DNA of 64,000 bases. Origin: an uncultured Spirochaetales bacterium (GTDB lineage Bacteria > Spirochaetota > Spirochaetia > Sphaerochaetales > Sphaerochaetaceae). Both the position numbers and the translations under genes were made by a program. Location of the stretch: contig CALXYO010000007.1 in the NCBI GenBank assembly GCA_944393005.1, positions 58,502-122,501 on the forward strand, in the 5' to 3' direction. The notes beneath the pieces were generated by a model. It saw only the letters and a list, made by a program, of their open reading frames with translations, was not told where the DNA came from and ran no database searches. This document shows positions 1-6,913 of the stretch, piece after piece; within the stretch, counting starts at the first letter, position 1, and each line of letters begins with the position of its first letter.

Positions 1-347
1 TCGGAGCAATTGAAGCAGGTACCACAGGGGATTATGAGCTTATTCTCATCAAGAGCATAATGGACGGATTTATGGCAATTGTGTTTGCAGCCAGTTACGG
101 AAAGGGAGTGGGGGCATCTGTCATTACAATACTTGTATATCAGGGGTTCTTCACACTTTTAGGTGGCTGGATAGAGCCTGTTTTAGGGGAGAGTGGAATT
201 GCCGCAATGAGTGCAGCAGGCGGATTCCTGCTTATCTTCCTTGCTCTCGGACTGCTTGGAATAAAACAGATACAGACGGGTAATTTTCTTCCTGCACTTG
301 TGTTTGCACCTCTCATGCAGTATCTTTATTCCTTCTTGCCTCTATAA
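1..347 (+). CDS. DUF554 family membrane protein, C-terminal part
   Basis: The frame is open from the window edge (first full codon at 3), so the start lies outside and only about the last 115 residues are seen. They begin GAIEAGTTGDYELI, then KSIMDGFMAIVFAASYG, followed by two or three hydrophobic segments and a final LPALVFAPLMQYLYSF stretch. This matches my memory of the DUF554 (YqgA/YdfK) family of small integral membrane proteins, whose function is not established. The gene ends 90 bp before the convergent glgP stop, and a hairpin between them can end both transcripts. Confidence 0.75.
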   Translation, partial: GAIEAGTTGDYELILIKSIMDGFMAIVFAASYGKGVGASVITILVYQGFFTLLGGWIEPVLGESGIAAMSAAGGFLLIFLALGLLGIKQIQTGNFLPALVFAPLMQYLYSFLPL

Positions 348-381
348 TATATATTTAGTGAGCATGATATAAGACAAATGA

Positions 382-417
382 AAATGCCGCCCTGATTATT
401 CATCAGCAGCGGCATTT
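382..417. terminator. Bidirectional terminator between DUF554 gene and glgP
   Basis: A perfect 9-bp stem, AAATGCCGC at 382-390 with GCGGCATTT at 409-417, sits between two convergent stop codons. T-rich tracts follow it on both strands, so it probably serves both genes. Confidence 0.7.
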
Positions 418-439
418 GTTCTAATCATCCAATTGATGA

Positions 440-2995
440 TTATTTCTTGACTGTTTTCTTTCTGGTTACAGATGTCTTCTTGAACAGCGGATTGAAAGCA
501 TCCTCTAAAACAGTATCAGTAGTGCTCTTTCTGACCGGGCAGGGCTTTACATGCCAGATATCATCGGCATATTCCTTGATTGTCCTGTCAGAGGAGAACT
601 TGCTGGAAGATGCGATATTGATGATCGCCTTCTTGTTGAAGAGGTCGAAGTCGTCCCTGTAGAGGTCTGTGGCTTCATTGTGCTTCTCATGATACATCCT
701 CAGATCGGCAATCACGCAGTAGCGGTCGCCATATTCAAAGAGGGACTTCCTGATAGGCTCGAAGATATTGGGCTCATTGAGGTTGAAATGATTTGCATCA
801 CAAAGTTCGATGACTCTTCTGATACCCTCATCTTTTGCAACCCATTCATTCGGATTGTAATCTTTTCTCAGCTCGTTGATCTCTTCTTCTGTGTGTCCGA
901 AGATGAAAGCATTCTCATTTCCGGCTTCTTCTGCAATCTCAATGTTCGCTCCGTCAAGGGTTCCCATTGTGAGTGCACCGTTGATCATGAACTTCATGTT
1001 GCTTGTGCCGGAAGCTTCAAGACCGGCAGTTGAAATCTGCTCGGAGATGTTGGCACTTGGAATGATATGCTCTGCCATTGTCACCCTGTAGTTGGGCATG
1101 AAGTATACGGCGAGCTTGCCTTTTGCTGCCGGGTCATGATTTATGACATGTGCAATGTTGTTGATGAACTTGATGATGAGCTTTGCGTTTACATAACCCG
1201 GTGCAGCCTTTCCTCCGAAAAGGAATGTTGTCGGCGGGAATGATGCGGCAAAGGCACTGTCATTCTTCAGCCTGTCATAAATCATGAGAATGTTGAGAGC
1301 ATTCATCAGCTGTCTCTTGTACTCATGGATTCTCTTTACCTGCACATCGATGATCGTGTCCGGATTGATTGTGATTCCGCAGTCCTTTCTGAGGAAGTTC
1401 GCAGCACGGAGCTTTGATTCAAGTTTTATCTTCGCAAAGTCTTCCCTGAATACCTTGTCATCTGCAAAGGGGCGCAGATTCCTGATCTGTGTGAAATCCG
1501 TGATCCATCCGTCCCCGATGGCCTCGCTGATCTTTGAAGCAAGCATCGGATTCGCATCAAGCAGCCAGCGGCGCTGTGTGATTCCGTTTGTCTTGTTGTT
1601 GAAACGGTCAGGGAATATGATGTTGAACTCAGGAAACATTGACGCCTTGAGCAGATCAGAATGAAGCTGGGCAACACCGTTTGTGCTGTGTGTTCCGATA
1701 ATTGCAAGATTTGCCATTCTCACCATTTTCGGATTTGACTCCTCAATGATTGAAACCTTTGCGATCTTCTCGTTCTGGAGAGGGAAGAATGAAACAGCCT
1801 TCTGAAGGAAGCGGTGGTTGATTTCATATATGATCTGCATGTGGCGCGGTAGGATAGACTCAAGCATCGGTATTGACCACTTCTCAAGTGCCTCAGGCAT
1901 GAGAGTGTGGTTTGTGTATCCGAGTGTCTTTACCGTGATATCCCAGGCATCATCCCATGAAAGACCTTCCTGATCGATGAGAATCCTCATGAGTTCAGGC
2001 ACGGCGATTGACGGGTGGGTGTCATTGAGCTGGATGGCAGCTTCATCAGGGAACTTGCTCCATGAGTATTTGTCGTTCCTCTTGAAGCGGCGTACGATGT
2101 CGGCAAGAGAACATGCAACGAAGAAGTACTGCTGCTTGAGACGCAGTTCCTTACCCATATAAAGGGTGTCGTTGGGGTAGAGCACCTGTGAGATGTTCTC
2201 GGCATTGATCTTGTGTCGTACTGCTTCTGTGTAGTCGCCAGAGTTGAACTCCTGGAAGCTGAATTCCATCGGGGACTGTGCCGACCAGAGGCGGAGCGTG
2301 TTGATTGTCTTTCCGCCGTAGCCGATGATCGGTGTGTCATATGCCATGCCATTCACCTGTTCAGCCGGAATCCACTTGAAGATGTCCTTTCCGTTTTCCC
2401 TGAGGACCTTGACTTCTCCTCCGAAATAAACAGGGTAGACAAGATCGCTTCTCTTGACTTCCCACGGATTGCCTTCTTTCAGCCAGTTGTCCGGCTGTTC
2501 GACCTGCCATCCGTTCCTTATCTGCTGCTTGAAAATTCCGTAATTGTAGCGGATGCCGTATCCGTATGCCGGGATTTCAAGAGTGGCAAGGCTGTCAAGG
2601 AAACATGCGGCAAGACGTCCAAGTCCTCCGTTTCCGAGGCCGGCATCGGGTTCCTGATCGATAAGATCCTCGAGCTGGTAGCCGAGAGAGGAAAGAGCTT
2701 CTTTCACCTGCTTTTCAAGACCGAGGTTGATGATATTGTTGGTCATTGCACGTCCCATGAGGAATTCAAGGGAAAGATAATAGACTCTTTTCGCGCTTTT
2801 CTCTCTCTGTGTCTTTCTTGACAGATCCCACTGGTGAATGACTCTGTCCCTGATTGCCATTGCGATTGCCTGATAGCGTGCTTCTTCTGTTGTATGATAG
2901 ACATCTGCATCAAATGTGTACTTCAGCTGCTCCGCGAAGTCCTGAGCGATGTCTTTTGCACTGTGTCCGTATCTTGTGCGAGGTTCACTAGCCAT
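440..2995 (-). CDS. glgP: Glycogen/maltodextrin phosphorylase
   Basis: An 851-residue family 35 phosphorylase. It would release glucose-1-phosphate from the non-reducing ends of glycogen or maltodextrin in the cytoplasm. Visible signatures are LSLEFLMGR near residue 75, DAGLGNGGLGRLAACFLDS near 115, and the pyridoxal-phosphate site EASGTSNMKF, whose Lys is about residue 668. Length is typical of the family. The last 15 residues are unusually basic (KKTSVTRKKTVKK). The start is supported by GGAGG a few bases upstream. It is a single-gene unit facing away from the tRNA-Thr/rpoBC operon. Glycogen versus maltodextrin preference cannot be read from sequence. Confidence 0.95.
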   Translation of the reverse strand: MASEPRTRYGHSAKDIAQDFAEQLKYTFDADVYHTTEEARYQAIAMAIRDRVIHQWDLSRKTQREKSAKRVYYLSLEFLMGRAMTNNIINLGLEKQVKEALSSLGYQLEDLIDQEPDAGLGNGGLGRLAACFLDSLATLEIPAYGYGIRYNYGIFKQQIRNGWQVEQPDNWLKEGNPWEVKRSDLVYPVYFGGEVKVLRENGKDIFKWIPAEQVNGMAYDTPIIGYGGKTINTLRLWSAQSPMEFSFQEFNSGDYTEAVRHKINAENISQVLYPNDTLYMGKELRLKQQYFFVACSLADIVRRFKRNDKYSWSKFPDEAAIQLNDTHPSIAVPELMRILIDQEGLSWDDAWDITVKTLGYTNHTLMPEALEKWSIPMLESILPRHMQIIYEINHRFLQKAVSFFPLQNEKIAKVSIIEESNPKMVRMANLAIIGTHSTNGVAQLHSDLLKASMFPEFNIIFPDRFNNKTNGITQRRWLLDANPMLASKISEAIGDGWITDFTQIRNLRPFADDKVFREDFAKIKLESKLRAANFLRKDCGITINPDTIIDVQVKRIHEYKRQLMNALNILMIYDRLKNDSAFAASFPPTTFLFGGKAAPGYVNAKLIIKFINNIAHVINHDPAAKGKLAVYFMPNYRVTMAEHIIPSANISEQISTAGLEASGTSNMKFMINGALTMGTLDGANIEIAEEAGNENAFIFGHTEEEINELRKDYNPNEWVAKDEGIRRVIELCDANHFNLNEPNIFEPIRKSLFEYGDRYCVIADLRMYHEKHNEATDLYRDDFDLFNKKAIINIASSSKFSSDRTIKEYADDIWHVKPCPVRKSTTDTVLEDAFNPLFKKTSVTRKKTVKK

Positions 2996-3094
2996 AATGC
3001 CTCCTGTCCGCTAGATGAAAATGGTTGTTTTCATATGACTAAAGACTTATCATTCAAGAAAGTAGATCATAGAATGTTAAAACAGCCATTGAGG

Positions 3095-3124
3095 ATTATC
3101 TAGAAAAAGTTCTTTTTGTGTCAA
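3095..3124 (-). promoter_or_regulatory. Probable glgP promoter
   Basis: On the minus strand TTGACA (3124-3119) and GATAAT (3100-3095) are separated by 18 bp. This predicts a 5' UTR of about 95 nt before glgP. The 337-bp gap 2996-3332 holds this promoter, an inverted repeat and the opposing tRNA-Thr promoter; I see no gene in it. Confidence 0.6.
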
Positions 3125-3126
3125 TC

Positions 3127-3162
3127 GTTCTCATATATAAAGAGGTTAATTATTATGAGAAC
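3127..3162. repeat. Inverted repeat next to the glgP promoter
   Basis: Nine-base arms GTTCTCATA (3127-3135) and TATGAGAAC (3154-3162) are perfect inverted copies with an 18-bp spacer. The nearer arm begins 3 bp upstream of the glgP -35 box. The geometry fits a two-site operator for a dimeric regulator, but a chance repeat is possible. No regulator gene is adjacent. Confidence 0.45.
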
Positions 3163-3243
3163 ATTCTATATAGTGTGCAGGCATGATCTTCAGCGCTAGC
3201 TGTGCCGGTTCTTATTTTTGGGTGAAATAGTTAATTCAAAATG

Positions 3244-3273
3244 TTGACATGGTTTGATTCTTTTTGATATATT
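3244..3273 (+). promoter_or_regulatory. Promoter of the tRNA-Thr/rpmG/secE-nusG/rplKAJL-rpoBC unit
   Basis: TTGACA at 3244-3249 and TATATT at 3268-3273, 18 bp apart, form a near-consensus sigma-70 promoter about 60 bp before tRNA-Thr. It is the only strong plus-strand promoter I find before secE, so the tRNAs and the ribosomal/RNA polymerase genes are probably co-transcribed at least in part. Confidence 0.65.
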
Positions 3274-3332
3274 GGCATCTGCATGTTGCTATACCCCTAG
3301 TCAAGGTATGTCCAACGGCACAAGGAAAAATT

Positions 3333-3405
3333 GCCCTTGTAGCTCAGCCGGTAGAGCACCACCATGGTAAGGTGGGGGTCAGCGGTTCAAATCCGCTCGG
3401 GGGCT
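3333..3405 (+). tRNA. tRNA-Thr (anticodon GGT)
   Basis: A full cloverleaf can be drawn: acceptor GCCCTTG with CGGGGGC (two G-T pairs), D arm GCTC/GAGC, anticodon stem CCACC/GGTGG around loop ATGGTAA (anticodon GGT), and T arm AGCGG TTCAAAT CCGCT. The CCA end is not encoded. rpmG follows at once. Confidence 0.95.
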
Positions 3406-3425
3406 GATATTCTAAGGAGAACGAT

Positions 3426-3605
3426 ATGGCAAACGCTAAGAAAAATAGTCCTGTAGAGAAAATTGCACTTCAGTGCACAGAGTGTAAGCAGAAGAACTAC
3501 ACAACAAGCAAGAACCGCCGCAATATCGCCGGCAAGCTTGAACTTATGAAGTATTGTCCGTTTGAAAGGAAGCATACTCTCCACAGAGAAACAAAAATAA
3601 AGTAA
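3426..3605 (+). CDS. rpmG: 50S ribosomal protein L33
   Basis: A 59-residue basic protein with the L33 pattern, starting [20 protein letters not shown] and ending near [12 protein letters not shown]. The first zinc pair (Cys17, Cys20) is intact. Of the second pair only Cys44 remains, and the expected fourth ligand is Glu47, so this form is between zinc-binding and zinc-free L33. AAGGAGA precedes the ATG at good distance. It sits between two tRNA genes upstream of secE, the order I know from treponemes. Confidence 0.93.
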   Translation: MANAKKNSPVEKIALQCTECKQKNYTTSKNRRNIAGKLELMKYCPFERKHTLHRETKIK

Positions 3606-3629
3606 GATAGGTTCTGCCGAGGTACGAGC

Positions 3630-3703
3630 GGGTTCGTAGCTCCAACGGTTAGAGCACTGGTCTCCAAAACCGGGTGTTGTACGTTCGAATCGTACCGGAC
3701 CCG
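3630..3703 (+). tRNA. tRNA-Trp (anticodon CCA)
   Basis: The cloverleaf folds with acceptor GGGTTCG/CGGACCC, D arm GCTC/GAGC, anticodon stem CTGGT/ACCGG around loop CTCCAAA (anticodon CCA), T stem GTACG/CGTAC with loop TTCGAAT, and discriminator G. CCA is not encoded. It lies between rpmG and secE in the same direction, as in several other bacteria. Confidence 0.95.
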
Positions 3704-3737
3704 CTGGTGCTTCGGCAGAGAAAAAGGGAGAAGCAAA

Positions 3738-3920
3738 ATGTTCAAGAAGATCGGCAGATATTTTAAGGAAAGCTTCGCTGAGATGAAGAAGGTCTCATGG
3801 CCGGGCAGAACAGAAGTGCTGCAGTCTGCGAAAATTGTAATTATCTCGACAATCGCATTTGCACTTATTCTCGGTCTGGTTGACTTCATCTTACTCAGAG
3901 GTCTATACCTTATTTTCTAG
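3738..3920 (+). CDS. secE: Protein translocase subunit SecE
   Basis: A 60-residue protein in the short single-span SecE form. The amphipathic N-terminal part FKKIGRYFKESFAEMKKVSWPGR, with its invariant KKVSWP motif, lies on the membrane surface. One hydrophobic helix (about residues 34-58) crosses the membrane and clamps SecY. GGGAGAAG precedes the ATG. It is 10 bp from nusG, the usual secE-nusG pair, and its partner SecY is encoded at 26878. Confidence 0.95.
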   Translation: MFKKIGRYFKESFAEMKKVSWPGRTEVLQSAKIVIISTIAFALILGLVDFILLRGLYLIF

Positions 3921-3929
3921 GATAAATAA

Positions 3930-4496
3930 ATGGCTAAAGGTTGGTACATCGTACATACATATTCCGGTTACGAGCAGAAGATCCAGAGAACTATTTTCAA
4001 GCTCAGGGAGATGGACAGTGAGTTTGCTCTGACTGTTTCTGATGTCAAGGTTCCTATGGAGACCGTTACGGAGATCAGAGATGGAAAGAAGAGGGAAGTG
4101 AAGAAGAAGATACTTCCCGGCTACATTCTCGTTGAGATTGATTTCCCTGAAGATGTCACATGGAAGAACACCTATTCGAAGATCAAGAGAATTCAGGGTG
4201 TCACCGGTTTTGTATCTGCGATGGAAGGAAAGAAGCCTCAGCCGATGTCAGCTGCCGAGATGAAGAGCATCATGCAGAAGACAGGTGAAGTCCCGACCGA
4301 AAAAGAATTCAGGCCGAAGCAGAATTTCCAGGTTGGAGATGAGGTCAAGATCATTGACGGACCGTTTGAATCGTTCTCCGGTATCATCGATGAGATTGAC
4401 AACGTCAAGAGCAAGCTTCGTGTTTCTGTACAGATATTCGGACGCTCAACTCCTGTGGAAGTTGAATTCCTGCAGGCGGAGAAGGTCGAATATTAA
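3930..4496 (+). CDS. nusG: Transcription termination/antitermination protein NusG
   Basis: A 188-residue NusG. The N-terminal NGN domain begins MAKGWYIVHTYSGYEQKIQ and binds the clamp of RNA polymerase. The C-terminal KOW domain is at about 130-188 (FQVGDEVKIIDGPFESFSGII) and contacts Rho or ribosomal protein S10. Both partners are encoded in this window (rho at 52165, rpsJ at 17948). The length is typical, with no large insert as in some other lineages. Confidence 0.96.
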   Translation: MAKGWYIVHTYSGYEQKIQRTIFKLREMDSEFALTVSDVKVPMETVTEIRDGKKREVKKKILPGYILVEIDFPEDVTWKNTYSKIKRIQGVTGFVSAMEGKKPQPMSAAEMKSIMQKTGEVPTEKEFRPKQNFQVGDEVKIIDGPFESFSGIIDEIDNVKSKLRVSVQIFGRSTPVEVEFLQAEKVEY

Positions 4497-4500
4497 ATTG

Positions 4501-4526
4501 AAGAACGCTTACTTGGCGGCGTTCTT
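4501..4526 (+). terminator. Attenuator-like hairpin after nusG
   Basis: An 8-bp perfect stem AAGAACGC/GCGTTCTT (4501-4508 with 4519-4526) begins 5 bases after the nusG stop. TTTTTT starts 6 bp after the stem, so the T tract is displaced. Partial termination or an RNA processing site between nusG and rplK is plausible. Confidence 0.4.
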
Positions 4527-4564
4527 TGATCCGTTTTTTGACATGTCAAGCTGAAAATGTTCAC

Positions 4565-4659
4565 TCCCTGCCCGGGATGAAAACCGGCCAGGTGGGAGCC
4601 AGATCGAATGACTGGCGTTATAACCAGCACACAGCCCCGCATTTCGGTCACCTCAGACC
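4565..4659 (+). promoter_or_regulatory. Structured leader of rplK-rplA
   Basis: The first hairpin is CCTG-C-CCGG and CCGG-C-CAGG around loop GATGAAAA (about 4567-4592). A second stem GCCAG/CTGGC follows (4598-4616), and a small GGTC/GACC stem lies at 4646-4659. In well-studied bacteria L1 represses rplK-rplA by binding a structured leader at this place. I infer the same role here from position and fold, not from a verified L1 motif. Confidence 0.4.
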
Positions 4660-4684
4660 AGGCTGATGTGAAGGAGAAAGAATT

Positions 4685-5116
4685 ATGGCAAAGAAAAAGG
4701 TTACTGCCGTTATCAAATTGCAGTGTCCTGCCCAGAAGGCTACACCAGCACCTCCTATCGGACCGGCACTCGGCCCTCATGGTGTAAGTGCACCTCAGTT
4801 CGTACAGCAGTTCAACGACAAGACTAAGGGTTACGAACCAGGACTTATCCTCCCAGTTATCATCACAGTCTACCAGGATAAGAGTTTCACTTTCATCCTC
4901 AAGACTCCACCAGCAGCTGTTCTTATCAAGAAGGCTCTCGGTCTTCAGACAGCAAGCGGTACCCCGAACAAGACAAAGGTCGGTACTCTTACTCAAGCAC
5001 AGCTTACTGAAATCGCACAGACTAAGCTTCCTGACCTCAATGCTTATGACATTGAAGCTGCCAAGAAGATTATCGCAGGTACTGCTCGTTCAATGGGCGT
5101 AGAAGTGGAGAAGTAA
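4685..5116 (+). CDS. rplK: 50S ribosomal protein L11
   Basis: A 143-residue L11 with the conserved proline-rich N-terminal segment [15 protein letters not shown], which is the thiopeptide-contact region at the GTPase-associated centre of 23S rRNA. The C-terminal RNA-binding domain follows ([19 protein letters not shown]). GGAGAAAG lies upstream. It is separated by one base from rplA, as usual for this operon. Confidence 0.97.
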   Translation: MAKKKVTAVIKLQCPAQKATPAPPIGPALGPHGVSAPQFVQQFNDKTKGYEPGLILPVIITVYQDKSFTFILKTPPAAVLIKKALGLQTASGTPNKTKVGTLTQAQLTEIAQTKLPDLNAYDIEAAKKIIAGTARSMGVEVEK

Positions 5117-5117
5117 G

Positions 5118-5798
5118 ATGAAAAGAGGAAAGAAATATCAGGAAGCTGCAAAGAAAGTTGACAAGACAAAGCTCTACAGCCTTCAGGATGCTGCCCAGCT
5201 GGTGAAGGACTGTGCTTATGCGAAGTTCAACGAAACTGTTGAAATCTCTGTATTCCTGTCTCTCAAGAAGAGTCAGACAGTCAGAGATACAGTCGTTCTT
5301 CCAAATCAGTTCCAGGCTCAGAAGAAGATCCTCGTTTTCGCAAAGGGTGACAAGGCTCAGGAAGCTCTTGATGCCGGCGCTGCTTATGTCGGTGATACTG
5401 ATCTCATCGAGAAAGTCCGCTCAGGCTGGATGGATTTCGATGTTGCAGTTGCAACACCTGACATGATGAAGGATGTAGGTCGTCTCGGACCTATCCTCGG
5501 CCGCCGCGGTCTCATGCCGAACCCGAAGACACACACAGTCACTTTTGACATCAAGGAAGCTCTTGCTGAACTGAACAAGGGACGTGTTGAATTCAGGGCT
5601 GACAAGACAGGTGTCGTACACCTTGCTATCGGTAAGGTCGACATGGATGCTGCAGCCATTGCTGAAAACGCAAAGGTAACTATTGACGAGATCATTAGAA
5701 AGAAGCCGGTTGATGCAAAGGGTGATTTCGTTCTCTCAGTAGCTCTCTCATCTACAATGGGACCTGGTGTTCCAGTTGACTTCAAGTCAATTCAGTAA
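5118..5798 (+). CDS. rplA: 50S ribosomal protein L1
   Basis: A 226-residue L1, the protein of the mobile L1 stalk and the usual translational repressor of its own operon. Recognisable segments are [31 protein letters not shown] around residue 130, and [14 protein letters not shown]. It starts one base after the rplK stop, so translation is probably coupled. A strong Shine-Dalgarno for rplJ overlaps its end. Confidence 0.97.
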   Translation: MKRGKKYQEAAKKVDKTKLYSLQDAAQLVKDCAYAKFNETVEISVFLSLKKSQTVRDTVVLPNQFQAQKKILVFAKGDKAQEALDAGAAYVGDTDLIEKVRSGWMDFDVAVATPDMMKDVGRLGPILGRRGLMPNPKTHTVTFDIKEALAELNKGRVEFRADKTGVVHLAIGKVDMDAAAIAENAKVTIDEIIRKKPVDAKGDFVLSVALSSTMGPGVPVDFKSIQ

Positions 5799-5809
5799 GG
5801 AGGATGTGT

Positions 5810-6331
5810 ATGGACAACTATCAGACACGTGTTACCCCTGCTAAGGAAGATGCAGTAAAGGCTCTCAAGGACGAGTTCAGCCAGTACAATGGTTATATCT
5901 TCACAGATTACCGCGGTATGACTGTTGCTCAGCTCACAGAGCTCAGAAATACACTCAGAAAGAACGAAGCTCAGTACAGAGTCATCAAAAACCGCTATGC
6001 GAAGCTTGCTCTCAAGGAACTCGGTGCTACAGGCGCTGAGGATCAGATGGTAGGCCCGACAGCTGTTGCTCTTGCAAAGGGCGATGAGTCCAATGTTGTT
6101 GCAAAGGCTCTTTTTGAGGCTATCAAGAATGGTGTTCCTATGCAGGTCAAAGGCGCTATTGTCGGCGGTGAGGTTATGGATGCTGCCCAGATCGAGGCAC
6201 TTTCAAAGCTCCCGACAAAGCTCGAGCTCATCGCTTCATTGATGGGAACCATGAAGGCTCCTGTACAGAAGCTTGCTGCCACACTGCTTGCATATGTCGA
6301 GTCAAAGGGCGGAGTTCCGTCAGAAAACTAA
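5810..6331 (+). CDS. rplJ: 50S ribosomal protein L10
   Basis: A 173-residue L10, the base of the L7/L12 stalk. The N-terminal rRNA-binding part contains FTDYRGMTVAQLTELRNTLR and the C-terminal helix carries L12 dimers. An in-frame ATG exists at 5804 but directly abuts AAGGAGG (5797-5803). The ATG at 5810 has a 6-nt spacer and gives the normal MDNYQ start, so I choose it. Confidence 0.95.
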   Translation: MDNYQTRVTPAKEDAVKALKDEFSQYNGYIFTDYRGMTVAQLTELRNTLRKNEAQYRVIKNRYAKLALKELGATGAEDQMVGPTAVALAKGDESNVVAKALFEAIKNGVPMQVKGAIVGGEVMDAAQIEALSKLPTKLELIASLMGTMKAPVQKLAATLLAYVESKGGVPSEN

Positions 6332-6337
6332 AATCAT

Positions 6338-6376
6338 ACGGTCCTAGTCTTCGTTATGTGTAACCTGCTAGACCGT
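6338..6376 (+). promoter_or_regulatory. Compound hairpin between rplJ and rplL
   Basis: ACGGTC(C)TAG at 6338-6347 pairs with CTAGACCGT at 6368-6376, and a small GTTA/TAAC stem lies inside the loop. There is no T tract, so this looks like an mRNA processing or translation-control element. It may relate to the need for several L12 copies per L10. Confidence 0.4.
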
Positions 6377-6406
6377 TGTAAATATCTTATTTAAGGAGAA
6401 GATAAT

Positions 6407-6781
6407 ATGGCTACTAAAGAAGAAATTTTGGAATCAATCGCACAGATGTCTGTTATGGACGTTGCTGACCTCATCAAGATGATGGAAGAGAAGTTCGGTG
6501 TTGTTGCAGCTGCTGCAGCTGTTGCAGTTGCAGGCGGTGCTGCTGCTGATGCTCCTGCAGAAGAAGAGCAGACAGAATTCAACGTAACTCTCAAGAGTGT
6601 TGATGCTGCAAAGAAGATCGCATGTATCAAGGAAGTGCGTGCTGTAACAGGTCTCGGCCTCAAGGAAGCTAAGGATCTTTGCGAGAACGGCGGCGTGATC
6701 AAGGAAGCTGTCAGCAAGGAAGAAGCTGCTTCTATCAAGGAGAAACTTGAAGCTGCAGGCTGTGTTGTTGAGGTAAAATAA
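6407..6781 (+). CDS. rplL: 50S ribosomal protein L7/L12
   Basis: A 124-residue stalk protein that recruits translation factors. It has an N-terminal dimerisation helix pair, an Ala/Gly-rich hinge (about residues 33-50) and the C-terminal factor-binding domain with [24 protein letters not shown] precedes the ATG. Two cysteines in the C-terminal domain (CIKEV, GCVVEV) are not usual in E. coli L12. Confidence 0.97.
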   Translation: MATKEEILESIAQMSVMDVADLIKMMEEKFGVVAAAAAVAVAGGAAADAPAEEEQTEFNVTLKSVDAAKKIACIKEVRAVTGLGLKEAKDLCENGGVIKEAVSKEEAASIKEKLEAAGCVVEVK

Positions 6782-6806
6782 AACCTCTTGGGTGAAAGCC
6801 TGAAAT

Positions 6807-6838
6807 GCCACTGATGGGTGAAAAATACCCTCAGTGGC
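6807..6838 (+). promoter_or_regulatory. Hairpin between rplL and rpoB
   Basis: GCCACTGA at 6807-6814 pairs with TCAGTGGC at 6831-6838 and an inner GGGT/ACCC pair extends the stem. No clear T tract follows. In E. coli the same interval holds an attenuator and an RNase III site, so an analogous role is an inference from position. Confidence 0.45.
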
Positions 6839-6913
6839 TTAATCTGTCTTTATAAAGAAAGTTTACAAGGTGGTAATTGGCCACAATAAACCCATTTCTA
6901 TGGAGGGTACATG

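Noticed and set aside
2213..2821. A 202-codon open frame on the plus strand inside glgP
   Set aside because: It is antisense to a strongly conserved gene, has no recognisable protein features, and reflects the codon bias of the opposite strand. The same reasoning removes the other long antisense frames in rpoB, rpoC, tuf and the coiled-coil gene.
5804..5809. Upstream ATG as rplJ start
   Set aside because: It abuts the AAGGAGG Shine-Dalgarno, so a ribosome using that site would start at 5810, which also gives the usual N-terminus.
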